A stretch of DNA of 46,030 bases from an uncultured Lachnospiraceae bacterium (GTDB taxonomy: Bacteria; Bacillota; Clostridia; Lachnospirales; Lachnospiraceae), in the NCBI GenBank assembly GCA_902776305.1, contig CACYPS010000022.1, forward strand, positions 1 through 46,030, written 5' to 3'. The position numbers and the translations under genes were made by a program. Under the pieces are notes generated by a model. The model searched no databases, was not told the DNA's origin, and saw only the letters and a list, made by a program, of their open reading frames with translations. Shown piece by piece: positions 1 through 7,672 of the stretch (the first letter of the stretch is position 1; each line of letters begins with the position of its first letter).

Positions 1-1271
1 CACGTGACCAGCGCATTACTGTCTCCCTGGCTTCCGCCCTTCGTGATGAAGTCAAGCCCGTCAAATTCTCCGCCGGCGAACTGTCCGTAGGCCGCAAGCG
101 GCAGGACCTCATCCTGAAGATCCAGTCCCGATGCGCCGAAGCTCCTGCACAGAGCCTGCGTCACATCGCCGCCACTCGCATAGAGGCCATGGAAAAGATT
201 GTCCCTGCGCAGAATTCTCATGGCGATCTGCGCCAGAGCATTGTTAATCAGAAGAGTAACGTCCTCCAGAGAACAGTTATACCGGCTCATATACGGCTCA
301 AAGTCAATCCTGTTCTCATGATAGATTCCGTCACCTACAACGGAAGAGACCTCAAAGTCAGCCGATTTTTCGAGAATTGCATCGACGACTCTGTTGATTT
401 CCCGCTCTCTCCGCTCTTCTCCCTCGAGGAATTCACGAGTTCTCACCAGAACATTGTTCACTTCCTGAGACATCCAGAGCTCCTCCAGCTGCGCTGTCGT
501 ACTGGAGTTAACACTGCCTACCACAACTAAGATACGATTATCTCTGCGTTCGATTCTGGGTTTAATGATTTTTCTTGCAAGCGTTGCGGTGAACACGCCC
601 GGATCGACGGCAAGGATCTTCTCGCCGCTCTCGATACAGGCTTCCGCAATCATATCAAGGTCTTCCTGCGTCACGCAGTCCAATACTATTATCCGATAGC
701 CGTCTTTCTTACAGTTCCTGATCTTCTCTGCCAGAGCACTGCGGCCGGCCATCATCTCACACATTTGAATGGAAGCCACTTTATACCGGCTTCCTTCACG
801 AAAGAGGCTGACTACTTCTGAAGTACGTACGGGACATTTGGGATCGAGAGCGATATTTGTCCTGTGAAGGGGAACCCCGTTCACCAGCATATATCCTCCG
901 ATCACAATTCGCCCGGACGAGGGAAAACACGGTGCCGCAACAGCGATATAGTCATCGCCCAGACTATCCAGCATCGCATCCGTCTCGCTTCCCAGATTTC
1001 CCCGGAGCGTGGAATCGATGCGTTTGCCGTACAGAAGCACGTGATCGTCTTTTAACGTTTCCGTTGCTTCATATGTCCTCTTGTATGCCGTTTCCGGATC
1101 GACGCCGCGGCTGTCCGTAGGATATATAAGACAGTCACAGATATCTATGATCTCCTCGTCCCGGTCATTGAGGTTCATCACAGTTGCTGCACGATATTGC
1201 ATTTTGGTCAGGAGAACGCCTGTCGCATTCGCCCCGGTCAGATCATCAGCCACAACTACACAAGCCGCCAT
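1..1271 (-). CDS. Four-carbon acid sugar kinase (DUF1537 family), C-terminus cut by window edge
   Basis: Predicted ATP-dependent kinase that phosphorylates a four-carbon sugar acid such as threonate or erythronate in the cytoplasm. About 423 residues are visible; only the last few are missing off the left edge. Seen directly: N-terminal VVADDLTGANATG, the substrate-loop motif RIDSTLRGNLGSE (about residue 80), the linker GSVNSSTTAQLEE between the two domains, and the nucleotide-binding glycine motifs ASGGDVTQAL and FITKGGSQGDSNALV near the cut end. The ATG at 1269-1271 is preceded by a strong AAGGAG. It is a different subtype from the second DUF1537 gene at 3467-4891, so the cluster carries two paralogous kinases. 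In known pathways this kinase pairs with a PdxA2 dehydrogenase or an OtnC aldolase; neither is in the window, so one is expected beyond the left edge. Family assignment is firm; the substrate is inferred. Confidence 0.88.
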   Translation of the reverse strand, partial: MAACVVVADDLTGANATGVLLTKMQYRAATVMNLNDRDEEIIDICDCLIYPTDSRGVDPETAYKRTYEATETLKDDHVLLYGKRIDSTLRGNLGSETDAMLDSLGDDYIAVAAPCFPSSGRIVIGGYMLVNGVPLHRTNIALDPKCPVRTSEVVSLFREGSRYKVASIQMCEMMAGRSALAEKIRNCKKDGYRIIVLDCVTQEDLDMIAEACIESGEKILAVDPGVFTATLARKIIKPRIERRDNRILVVVGSVNSSTTAQLEELWMSQEVNNVLVRTREFLEGEERREREINRVVDAILEKSADFEVSSVVGDGIYHENRIDFEPYMSRYNCSLEDVTLLINNALAQIAMRILRRDNLFHGLYASGGDVTQALCRSFGASGLDLQDEVLPLAAYGQFAGGEFDGLDFITKGGSQGDSNALVT

Positions 1272-1294
1272 ACGAATCTCCTTCTTTATTAACA

Positions 1295-1317
1295 TCAAGA
1301 ACGCCTTGACGTTCTTG
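1295..1317. repeat. Family A hairpin (CAAGAACGCC...GTTCTTG)
   Basis: Inverted repeat CAAGAACG / CGTTCTTG, the terminal hairpin of the dispersed REP-like family A. It sits 24 bases upstream of the left-hand kinase start and is followed directly by a family C copy, the same order as at 7473-7607. Confidence 0.7.
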
Positions 1318-1319
1318 CC

Positions 1320-1380
1320 GTGCCTATGCATGCGTAACAATACTCCAGTGGAGCATTGTGTAGCTAAGGCTTTAAATCTC
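1320..1380. repeat. Family C repeat, copy 1
   Basis: A block of about 60 bases that recurs at 7548-7607. Shared text includes GCATGCGTA, the palindrome CTCCAGTGGAG, then CATTGTGTAGCT and AGGCTTT. Both copies lie next to a family A hairpin. Confidence 0.7.
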
Positions 1381-1478
1381 TGACGCTTACTTTGTATCCC
1401 ATGTCTGAAACAAGTTTCATTTATCGCATTCATCTCACGACTTCTAAAGTCACGAGCCTTCTGCGTCAGAGATTAAAA
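1371..1478. repeat. Short element with 16-bp terminal inverted repeats (AATCTCTGACGC)
   Basis: The ends TTTAAATCTCTGACGC (1371-1386) and GCGTCAGAGATTAAAA (1463-1478) are inverted copies. Inside are two further small hairpins (GAAAC/GTTTC near 1406 and CGACTT/AAGTC near 1438). There is no coding capacity. The same two arms occur fused with no interior at 39600-39619. It resembles a minimal foldback or MITE-like element. Confidence 0.6.
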
Positions 1479-1500
1479 CATCATTGCACATCTAAAACTT

Positions 1501-1603
1501 ATAGGGACTGTCGTATCAGGCATTGTCGCCGCAATATATTGAAGAAATTTGCAAATAATATCTGCACTTCATTGCGGCTTCACGCCTATGCAACAGTCCC
1601 TAT
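1501..1603. repeat. Foldback element, 103 bp, copy 1 of 3
   Basis: The arms ATAGGGACTGT (1501-1511) and ACAGTCCCTAT (1593-1603) are perfect inverted repeats around a centre containing ATTTGCAAATAA. Related copies are at 21566-21659 and 39684-39782. It lies 18 bases downstream of the gntP-family stop codon. With the hairpin at 1295, family C and the 1371-1478 element, it fills the 350-base gap between the permease and the left-hand kinase; no gene is seen there. Confidence 0.75.
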
Positions 1604-1621
1604 GTTAGCTTTTTACATATG

Positions 1622-3028
1622 TCAGTGCATAAAGAGACTCAGAACAAGCACCTCTACAACGCCGACTGCCCACGCAATTGTGGAAGTTATAGACCAAATC
1701 TGAAGCTGATCCTTTGCCTCGCTGACGCCCAGAGTACGGTTAACGACCCAGAAATAGGAATCGTTGAAATAGCCGAAGAACAGAGAGCCTACGCAGCATG
1801 CGATAGCGCCAAGTGTCGGATTCACGCCGCCCGCGATGAGGATCGGTGCGGAGATGGAAGCAGCCGTTGTCATGGCAACTGTTCCGGAACCCTGAATGAA
1901 ACGCATAGCCGTGGAGATGACCAACGGCAGAATAATAATCGGAATAGCTGTCTGAGACAGACCGTCTGCCATGTATGTGCCGAGACCGGAATCCTTGATA
2001 ATCTGTCCGAGAGCTCCGCCGCCGCCTGTAACAAGCATGATGATACCTGCGGAAGCCATGCCTTTTTCCATCTCAGCCAGAGCTGTAGCGCGATCAAGAC
2101 GGTTTCCGAGTGTGAAGATTGCAACAATCAGTCCGAGACCTACAGCGACGATAGGCTGTCCGAGGAAGACCAGGACCTGCATGAAGCCGGTCGTCATCTT
2201 GAGAGCAGATGCGACAGTGTTGATCAGAATGAGGATGATCGGGAGGATCAGAGGCATAAATGACTCAAGTGTACCGGGAACCCCTGTCATATCCATGCTG
2301 AATGCAGCGTCATAATCCGGGTCCTGATACTTTGCCGGATGCACTTCATCATTGTCATCCATGAGCCAGTAATACTTCTTTGCAAGAACAGTGCGGGCAT
2401 AAACAATACATGCAATTGCCATCGGCAGTGCAAGAACAATTGACAGAAGGATAAAGAAACCTACATCGATTCCGAAGATACCGCATACGCCGAGCGGGCC
2501 CGGAGTCGGAGGAACCAGAGAGTGTGTGATAACAAGACCTGCAGCGAGGGATACACCCAGTGCTATGACAGATTTCTTGGTTGCCTTGGAAAGGGCTTTT
2601 GCGATAGGTGCAAGTACGACAAATCCCGAGTCACAGAAAATCGGGATAGAGACAAGGAATCCTGTGAAAGCCAGAGCTTCTTCTTCACGGCCCTTGCCGA
2701 AAAGCTGCAGGAATGTATGGGCCATTCTCTTTGCGGCGCCGGTCACCTCAAAAATCTGACCCATCATAACGCCGAATCCGATGATTATGCCTATGCTTCC
2801 CAGTGTTCCGCCAAAACCGGACGTAATCGAGTTGATTATACCGAAGATCTTTCCGTCTTCCAGAGTAATATTCAGTAGGGGCATACCGCCGATAACACCT
2901 ACAAGGACAGTTGTCACGATCAGAGCCAGGAAGGCCTGAATCTTAGTCTTAAGAACCATGATAATCAGAAGAATTATACCGATTGCGAGTGCAATCAACA
3001 TTCTCTGTCCACTTAATCCGTTAACCAT
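1622..3028 (-). CDS. GntP-family gluconate/sugar-acid permease
   Basis: Proton-coupled inner-membrane importer of the GntP family, which takes up gluconate and related sugar acids. About 468 residues with a dozen hydrophobic segments, the usual family size. Visible family features include SIPIFCDSGFVVLAPI (about residues 130-145), HSLVPPTPGPLGVCGIFG (about 170-188) and FFGYFNDSYFWVVNR near the C-terminus. I prefer the ATG at 3026-3028 because GGAG lies six bases upstream; an in-frame ATG at 3038-3040 would add four residues but has no ribosome binding site. It lies between the two DUF1537 kinases on the same strand, so four-carbon sugar acids are a more likely substrate than gluconate. The substrate is inferred from context. 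Confidence 0.9.
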   Translation of the reverse strand: MVNGLSGQRMLIALAIGIILLIIMVLKTKIQAFLALIVTTVLVGVIGGMPLLNITLEDGKIFGIINSITSGFGGTLGSIGIIIGFGVMMGQIFEVTGAAKRMAHTFLQLFGKGREEEALAFTGFLVSIPIFCDSGFVVLAPIAKALSKATKKSVIALGVSLAAGLVITHSLVPPTPGPLGVCGIFGIDVGFFILLSIVLALPMAIACIVYARTVLAKKYYWLMDDNDEVHPAKYQDPDYDAAFSMDMTGVPGTLESFMPLILPIILILINTVASALKMTTGFMQVLVFLGQPIVAVGLGLIVAIFTLGNRLDRATALAEMEKGMASAGIIMLVTGGGGALGQIIKDSGLGTYMADGLSQTAIPIIILPLVISTAMRFIQGSGTVAMTTAASISAPILIAGGVNPTLGAIACCVGSLFFGYFNDSYFWVVNRTLGVSEAKDQLQIWSITSTIAWAVGVVEVLVLSLFMH

Positions 3029-3101
3029 ATTTTTCTCCATTCTGGAGCACTTTTTTCAAATAAGAACTAAATCCGCTCATGCAGCATTTATAGCCGGCTC
3101 T

Positions 3102-3136
3102 GCTGCCCGGCAGTGCTCCGGTCCGGGCAGCTTTCT
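3102..3136 (+). terminator. Terminator-like hairpin with no obvious plus-strand gene
   Basis: GCTGCCCGG (3102-3110) pairs with CCGGGCAGC (3122-3130), followed on the plus strand by TTTCTATTTTATT. No plus-strand gene precedes it, so it may end antisense transcripts or be part of a repeat. Confidence 0.4.
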
Positions 3137-3140
3137 ATTT

Positions 3141-3203
3141 TATTCTTCATCGCGCAAAGAGATTCTCGTCTTCATCGTAAGTACAATCTCGCGATGAAGA
3201 ATA
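3141..3203. repeat. Family B repeat closed into an inverted repeat
   Basis: TATTCTTCATCGCG (3141-3154) and CGCGATGAAGAATA (3190-3203) are inverted copies. The left arm begins the family B unit also found near 9171, 9236 and 42764. It directly abuts the family A element starting at 3202. Confidence 0.65.
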
Positions 3204-3299
3204 AAAGCCTCCGGCGGATCGCAGACATGCGCAGTGGAAGGCGCTTACGCGCCGCGCATGTCGCGTCAAGAACGCCGAAGAACGCCGAGGCGTTCTTGA
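3202..3299 (+). repeat. REP-like family A element, best-preserved copy
   Basis: A multi-hairpin repeat with, in order: AAAAGCCTCCGGCGGATC, a hairpin of GCAGACATGCGC with GCGCATGTCGC enclosing GGCGCttacGCGCC, then the terminal hairpin CAAGAACGCC/GGCGTTCTTG. Related copies lie at 4963-5050, 7473-7549, 21666-21753 and 41197-41273, with lone hairpins at 1295 and 37439. Together with the neighbouring family B and E repeats it fills the 438-base gap between the permease and the second kinase; no gene is seen there. Confidence 0.75.
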
Positions 3300-3302
3300 A
3301 TC

Positions 3303-3370
3303 TTCTTTGTGCAATACTCGTGACCTAAGTCTATGACACGCGCGTAAAGTGACACTCGTCTTCTTCGCAT
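3303..3370 (+). repeat. Family B repeat, diverged copy
   Basis: Contains GCAATACTCGTGACCTAAGT, CTATGACACGCGCG and ACTCGTCTTCTT, matching the units at 9171-9300 and 42764-42830. Confidence 0.6.
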
Positions 3371-3373
3371 CGT

Positions 3374-3464
3374 ATGATTAAGACACCAAGCGTGCCCCAG
3401 GTACCATTCTTCCCACTCGAGCAAGCTCAGTGTCAGAATGATACTTTTGACACTGCAATTATCA
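3374..3464. repeat. Family E palindromic element, copy 1
   Basis: Begins ATGATTAAGACACCAAG and ends with GAGCAAGCTCAGTGTCAGAA, TGATACTTTTGACAC and ATTATCAT. The two ends are imperfect inverted copies, and GTGTCA/TGACAC forms an internal hairpin. It stops three bases short of the second DUF1537 gene's stop codon. Copies are at 21399-21514 and from 45911. Confidence 0.6.
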
Positions 3465-3466
3465 TC

Positions 3467-4891
3467 TTATTTCGCTGTAAGGATCTCCACCGCCTCGCGC
3501 AACGTCGTATTTTCACCGACATTGCCCGGGAAGATGACATACGGAGTCTGCGGGAATTTGCTCTCCTCACCTGTCTGCCATACCGGGATGCCGGGTCTGA
3601 TCTGACCCAAAACATTGGCACATCTGACAGCGAGCGCCTTCGTTCCTACATCGCTGGATGTAATTCCGCCCTTGGCGATGACAAATGCCGGCGTCACCGT
3701 AAGTCTTCCTACCAGCGACTGAACCGCATCGGAAATTCTGACAGAAAGTCTGAGTTCATCTTCCTTGTCACCGGTATCCGCCGTGATCAGCGCCCTGGTC
3801 GTGTAGCAGCATACTGTCTTTCCGCTGCGGATGCACTCTTCTTCTCTGGCAAGGCAGCGTTCTACTTCCTTTTCAAACGCCTCCTCATCTCTGACCAGCG
3901 TCGCATCCAGCTCGACAAATTCGATATCCGTGAGCTTCTTCAGCTCCTCGAGCTGAGCCGTTGTTTTGTTGGTGTGAGAACCTACGACGATAACGCCGCC
4001 GTTGTCTGTCTCGCGGACGACCATCTGCTTTCTGGTAAGAAGCGGCTGGTCTGTCACGCCGCCCATAACTTTGACGATAGCCGCTGCCGTGCGGAACATA
4101 AATACTTTCCCCTTGGCCATCGCGCGGAACAGTGCAACGCAGAATACTTTCAGATCCGCATAGTCTACCGAATTCACAATGATCTTGTTGAAATCTCTGA
4201 CCGCCAGAAGCTGCTCCTCGATCTTGTCGTATGCCATATCGTGGATATCTTCGAGGGAAATGCAGGTGACATCTTCCGCTTTATATGCACCGCCGGTCTT
4301 TTCTTCCACATAGGCGGGCATGGAAGCTGCTTTGTAGCCGAATGTCTTGTCTTTTGCAAATTCCGTCTCGCAGGCATTGACGAGCTCATCACCGTATTTG
4401 ACATAGTGCACATTGTTGATGGTGTACCGTCCGCCCTCCTTGAAGAACGGGCATAAAATCTCACCGTCGATCTGTTTTCCGGTGTACTTTTCATAGTCAG
4501 CTTTCAGGAGCTGTGTCTCGAGCGGATAGTGACCGCGCAGCGTAGAGTCGCTCCGGCTGATATAAATGTATTCTTTTCCCGTTTCCTTCGAGACGGCGTC
4601 CACTGTTTCCGCAATCTCATGATGAGCTTTCGTTGTCTGCTCAGCTGTGAAACCGCGGGAATTGGTCATTACATAAAAAAGGTTGTTCTCCTCCTCAAAT
4701 CCGGCTTTGATGCTGTCATGATCCCATCCTGTATAAACATGGATATCATGAACGGTCTGAACGCCGGTGGGATCGTCATCGAGAACGACAATCTTTTTAT
4801 TGTTCGCGGCGATTTCCGCTGCAAGGAGAGCATCTACCGCTGCCTCATCTATTTTCTTATATGAATTAATAATATCTGTGCTGATCGCCAT
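3467..4891 (-). CDS. Four-carbon acid sugar kinase (DUF1537 family), complete
   Basis: ATP-dependent kinase for a four-carbon sugar acid, 474 residues, full length for the family. Visible motifs: VVLDDDPTGVQTVHD near residue 35-50, the substrate motif SRSDSTLRGHYPLE near 110, PFFKEGGRYT near 150, the interdomain GSHTNKTTAQLEEL, and the C-terminal nucleotide-binding segments FVIAKGGITSSDVG and FPGNVGENTTLREAVEIL. The start at 4891 has AAAGGAG nine bases upstream. It lies between the dehydrogenase and the permease on the same strand. Having two non-identical kinases suggests either two stereoisomeric substrates (for example threonate and erythronate) or a second step in the same route. Family is firm; substrate specificity is inferred. 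Confidence 0.92.
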   Translation of the reverse strand: MAISTDIINSYKKIDEAAVDALLAAEIAANNKKIVVLDDDPTGVQTVHDIHVYTGWDHDSIKAGFEEENNLFYVMTNSRGFTAEQTTKAHHEIAETVDAVSKETGKEYIYISRSDSTLRGHYPLETQLLKADYEKYTGKQIDGEILCPFFKEGGRYTINNVHYVKYGDELVNACETEFAKDKTFGYKAASMPAYVEEKTGGAYKAEDVTCISLEDIHDMAYDKIEEQLLAVRDFNKIIVNSVDYADLKVFCVALFRAMAKGKVFMFRTAAAIVKVMGGVTDQPLLTRKQMVVRETDNGGVIVVGSHTNKTTAQLEELKKLTDIEFVELDATLVRDEEAFEKEVERCLAREEECIRSGKTVCCYTTRALITADTGDKEDELRLSVRISDAVQSLVGRLTVTPAFVIAKGGITSSDVGTKALAVRCANVLGQIRPGIPVWQTGEESKFPQTPYVIFPGNVGENTTLREAVEILTAK

Positions 4892-4962
4892 TTTGCATAT
4901 CTCCTTTAGTCAATTCCGACAGACTCTTTGCTTACACCGTGCCGTCTTGCTCGAAACTTTCG

Positions 4963-5050
4963 AGAACGCCTCGGCGTTCTTGTCGCGACATGCGCGGCGC
5001 GTAAGCGCCTTCAAGCGCCTTCCACTACGCATATCTGCGATCCGCCTTAT
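4963..5050 (-). repeat. REP-like family A element abutting a stop codon
   Basis: Reverse-orientation copy of family A: terminal hairpin GAGAACGCC/GGCGTTCT, then GCGACATGCGC, GGCGCGTAAGCGCC, and GCGGATC next to the dehydrogenase stop codon at 5047-5049. Lies between two genes transcribed in the same direction. Confidence 0.7.
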
Positions 5051-5934
5051 TCCGGTCTCCTGACCTCACAGTCGGCAAGCTGCTCAAAGTACTGAACGAT
5101 TCCGCCATGGTCATCATTCATATGGCCATGTATCTTAAGGGACTGCAGAATCTCATAAAGCTGTGCGGTATAGGGAATCGGGACGTCAATTGCATGTGCG
5201 GAATTGACACAGTTTTTAATATCCTTGTGATTAATGCGGATAGGTCCGCCGGGCTTGAAATTGCGGTCGATAATCATCGGGATTTTTGCATCCATGACTG
5301 CGCTTCCTGCCAGTCCGCCGCGGATCGCCTGATAAACCTTCTCCGGATCTGCGCCTGCCTTTGCGGCAAATACAAAAGCCTCCGAGACAACCGCAATCGT
5401 ATTATTCACGATCATCTGATTTGCGAGTTTTGCCGTTGAGCCGCTGCCGCTCGGTCCTATAAGAAGAGCTGAATTGCCGAGGATATCAAAGATCGGCTGC
5501 ATAGCATCAAAGTCTTTCTGATCACCGCCGCACATAATTGCGAGACTTCCCGCAACTGCGCCGGGCTCTCCGCCGGAGACCGGTGCATCGACAAATCCGA
5601 CGCCTTTTTCTTTCAATTTCTCATAGCAATACTGTGACTCGACAGGAGTAACAGAACTCATGTCACATACAAGAGCCCCTTCCTTGATAGTGGATGCTAC
5701 GCCGCCTTCTCCGAAGAGAATGGATTTTACGATGTCTCCGTTCGGGACCATCGTGATGATGATCGGGCACTCTGCGCCGATCTCGGCATATGACGCTTCT
5801 TTTGCACCGTTCGCCACTACATCGGCAACAGCTTCCTTGTTAAGGTCTGCGCACAGTACCTCCGCGCCTGCCTTCAGTAAGTTCTTTGCCATCGGTCTGC
5901 CCATTATGCCGAGTCCTATGAATCCAACTTTCAT
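5047..5934 (-). CDS. 3-hydroxyisobutyrate-dehydrogenase-family oxidoreductase (tartronate semialdehyde reductase / threonate dehydrogenase type)
   Basis: NAD(P)-dependent beta-hydroxyacid dehydrogenase, 295 residues. Visible: the Rossmann motif GFIGLGIMGRPMAKNL at residues 4-19, the substrate-binding motif DAPVSGGEPGAVAGSLAIM (116-134), and GSGSTAKLANQ with catalytic Lys169. The start at 5934 follows GGAAGGGG. It is the first gene after the promoter at 6048-6076 and precedes kinase and permease, as in LtnD/OtnK-type threonate pathways, where the dehydrogenase oxidises the acid and the DUF1537 kinase phosphorylates the keto acid. GarR-type tartronate semialdehyde reductase is the main alternative; the sequence alone does not separate them. 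Confidence 0.88.
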   Translation of the reverse strand: MKVGFIGLGIMGRPMAKNLLKAGAEVLCADLNKEAVADVVANGAKEASYAEIGAECPIIITMVPNGDIVKSILFGEGGVASTIKEGALVCDMSSVTPVESQYCYEKLKEKGVGFVDAPVSGGEPGAVAGSLAIMCGGDQKDFDAMQPIFDILGNSALLIGPSGSGSTAKLANQMIVNNTIAVVSEAFVFAAKAGADPEKVYQAIRGGLAGSAVMDAKIPMIIDRNFKPGGPIRINHKDIKNCVNSAHAIDVPIPYTAQLYEILQSLKIHGHMNDDHGGIVQYFEQLADCEVRRPE

Positions 5935-6021
5935 GGCTTCCCCTTCCTTTCCTTTTTGAGAGCAATCTTTCGTGTTTCAGCCGTTCTTTCCTGCAGTAAA
6001 AGAGCGGCTGTTCCGTTCAGA

Positions 6022-6034
6022 ATACCGGTATACC
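6022..6034. promoter_or_regulatory. Probable operator of the FCD-type GntR regulator
   Basis: ATACCGGTATACCG contains two overlapping palindromes, ATACCGGTAT and CGGTATACCG. GGTATACC is the core found in operators of FCD-type GntR regulators such as UxuR/ExuR. It lies just downstream of the -10 box of the minus-strand catabolic promoter, where a bound repressor would block transcription. Confidence 0.5.
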
Positions 6035-6047
6035 GCTTGTTGTTAAT

Positions 6048-6076
6048 ATAGTATCATACCGAAATATCTACGTCAA
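6048..6076 (-). promoter_or_regulatory. Promoter of the sugar-acid operon
   Basis: On the minus strand TTGACG (6071-6076), a 17-base spacer and TACTAT (6048-6053). It reads toward the dehydrogenase at 5934, leaving a leader of about 110 bases that contains the candidate GntR operator. Confidence 0.6.
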
Positions 6077-6201
6077 GAAAATACTGTTCTACGCGCTTCC
6101 AAAAAAGATGACTTTAAATTGTTAAAATCGCACAAGCGACGTCTGTCAGCAAAATCCGCACACTCCTGCCGCCCCGCAAAGTGTGCCGGAAAATGTATCC
6201 C

Positions 6202-6280
6202 GCAGCGCCTCGGTTTGGAAAATATCAGATAACGCTGACCCGAATCCCGCGCCAAGTCTCGCGAGCGAGACTTGAATGTA
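6202..6280. repeat. Family D repeat, copy 1 of 3
   Basis: Contains CGCTGACCCGAATCCCGCGC followed by the hairpin CAAGTCTCGCGAGCGAGACTTG and AATGTAT. The same block, inverted, occurs at 20613-20665 and 24254-24345. It occupies the middle of the 467-base gap between the dehydrogenase and the GntR regulator; besides the promoter and operator no other feature is seen there. Confidence 0.7.
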
Positions 6281-6401
6281 TTTGTGCCGTCCTTTTGCAG
6301 TGTGCAGAGAGAAATGTCTTAACGCACAGTTGACATCCGAATTTAGCCACCATAAAATGAAGAATATAGATGGCACGAAACGATTTCAGAATAGGAGTTA
6401 T

Positions 6402-7067
6402 ATGTCCAGATTTAAGCCCTTACAGGAAAAAGCATATGAATATTTAAAAGATAAGATCGCCCGCGGAGAGCTGGAGTATGGGAAGTTCTACTCTGAAACG
6501 AAGATGGCCTCGGAAATCGGCATTTCCCGGACACCGTTCAAAGACGCTCTTGTCCGTCTCATGCAGGACCGGTACATTGATATCGTTCCGAGCAAGGGCT
6601 TCTGTCTGCATGTCCTTTCCCTCCAGGACATAACCAACACTTACCAGTCCCGCACTGCCGTGGAAGGTTTCTGTGCCTTTTTCCTTCACACACGGAGAAA
6701 AGAGTCTGAGGCAGTTGCCGTAATTCGCGCCATTGAACGGGATCTTGAGCAGATGGAGCAGGCTATCCGGGATGGGGCGCCGCTTTCGGAGATTCTGGAC
6801 CTCGACCTGGATTTCCATCGCCGCATTGTGGAATTCAGCGGAAATGACGAGCTGATCAAGCTTTATGAATCCCACAACCATCAGCTCTACGACATCGCCA
6901 TGAAGACCTTCGAGCTCGAAGATCGCCCTGCAAATGCGGCAAAGGAGCATCGTGAAATCCTCCGGAATCTTGTTTCGGATGATGAAAATGCAGCGGCGGA
7001 CACATATATGAGTGTCATGAAACATATGGACAATACCAAAGATACTGTTATAAAACTTATGGGCTGA
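6402..7067 (+). CDS. GntR-family transcriptional regulator, FCD type
   Basis: DNA-binding regulator, 221 residues. Residues 1-70 form the winged helix (YEYLKDKIARGELEYGKFYS, ASEIGISRTPFKDALVRL). The rest is the all-helical FCD ligand-binding domain with DLDLDFHRRIVEFSGN, EHREIL and a late His (MKHMDN), which normally bind a metal and a carboxylate effector. The start at 6402 is chosen because AGGAG ends four bases upstream and the domain begins there; an in-frame upstream start lacks a ribosome site. It is divergent from the sugar-acid operon and is the natural candidate to bind the GGTATACC site at 6022-6034, probably as a repressor released by the pathway substrate. Confidence 0.9.
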   Translation: MSRFKPLQEKAYEYLKDKIARGELEYGKFYSETKMASEIGISRTPFKDALVRLMQDRYIDIVPSKGFCLHVLSLQDITNTYQSRTAVEGFCAFFLHTRRKESEAVAVIRAIERDLEQMEQAIRDGAPLSEILDLDLDFHRRIVEFSGNDELIKLYESHNHQLYDIAMKTFELEDRPANAAKEHREILRNLVSDDENAAADTYMSVMKHMDNTKDTVIKLMG

Positions 7068-7118
7068 CGGCTATTACCGAGACCCTTATGACGTCTTTAC
7101 AACAACCTTATAACAACG

Positions 7119-7177
7119 TAAAAACCACTATATATAAATGACCGTTCTGTGTCATTCATAGATAGTGGTTTTTTTAT
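7119..7177 (+). terminator. Rho-independent terminator after the GntR regulator
   Basis: AAAACCACTAT (7121-7131) pairs with ATAGTGGTTTT (7162-7172), with an inner AATGAC/GTCATT arm, followed by TTTTTATC. Begins about 50 bases after the regulator stop codon. Confidence 0.8.
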
Positions 7178-7247
7178 CTATATCAACTACGAGATTCACA
7201 CTGCTTTATTCCTGTCTGTGAAAGGCTCATAGATTATTTTTTCTTTA

Positions 7248-7370
7248 TTATCCTTTGAAGGCGTTGTCCAGTGCCGGACTCCATTTGCAGTATAGCGTAT
7301 CTGAATTTGCTGCGTAGGATACGATTCCTGTAAAGACGGCGATTACTGCCACAGCGATTATGATTTCCAT
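7248..7370 (-). CDS. Small membrane peptide, 40 residues, unknown function
   Basis: A short gene with ATG at 7368-7370 and AGAGGAG five bases upstream on the minus strand, ending at TAA 7248-7250. The peptide starts MEIIIAVAVIAVFTGIVSYA, one N-terminal hydrophobic helix of about 18 residues, followed by a polar tail (ANSDTLYCKWSPALDNAFKG) with one Cys and one Trp. It could be a single-pass membrane microprotein or a processed secreted peptide. It stands alone between the GntR terminator and a repeat cluster. I do not recognise a family. The good ribosome site and clean membrane helix support it; its shortness limits certainty. Confidence 0.5.
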   Translation of the reverse strand: MEIIIAVAVIAVFTGIVSYAANSDTLYCKWSPALDNAFKG

Positions 7371-7472
7371 ATCGGCTCCTCTGCTCCGTTTTGTCTTACA
7401 TGCTTTTATACGACTCCCGTGAGCAGAGGGCCAGTTTTTTAATAAATTTGCTTTTATTTATTTCTTTTTAAT

Positions 7473-7549
7473 CAAGAACGCCTCGGCGTTCTTGCCGCGC
7501 CGCGCATGGTGCGAAGCATCTTCCTTAATGCGCGGTTGCGATCCGCCGT
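7473..7549. repeat. REP-like family A element, diverged copy
   Basis: CAAGAACGCCTCGGCGTTCTTG hairpin (7473-7494), then CCGCGCCGCGCATG, CATCTTCC, ATGCGCGG and GCGATCCGCC. Family C follows directly. Confidence 0.65.
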
Positions 7550-7607
7550 GCCTAAGCATGCGTAGCACTGCTCCAGTGGAGCATTGTGTAGCTGAGGCTT
7601 TTTAATC
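7548..7607. repeat. Family C repeat, copy 2
   Basis: Near-identical to 1320-1380: GTGCCTA, GCATGCGTAGCA, CTCCAGTGGAGCATTGTGTA and GAGGCTTTTTAATCTTT. Ends about 65 bases beyond the SGNH gene's stop codon on the transcript side. Confidence 0.7.
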
Positions 7608-7672
7608 TTTCCGCACGCGGAAACTGCACAGGCATATCATTTAAGTACCGGCCGTTCGGCGAATTTTCTTGC

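Noticed and set aside
3374-4456. Long plus-strand reading frame of 360 codons
   Set aside because: It is antisense to the DUF1537 kinase at 3467-4891, has no ribosome site, and encodes an Arg/Cys/His-rich, unlikely protein.
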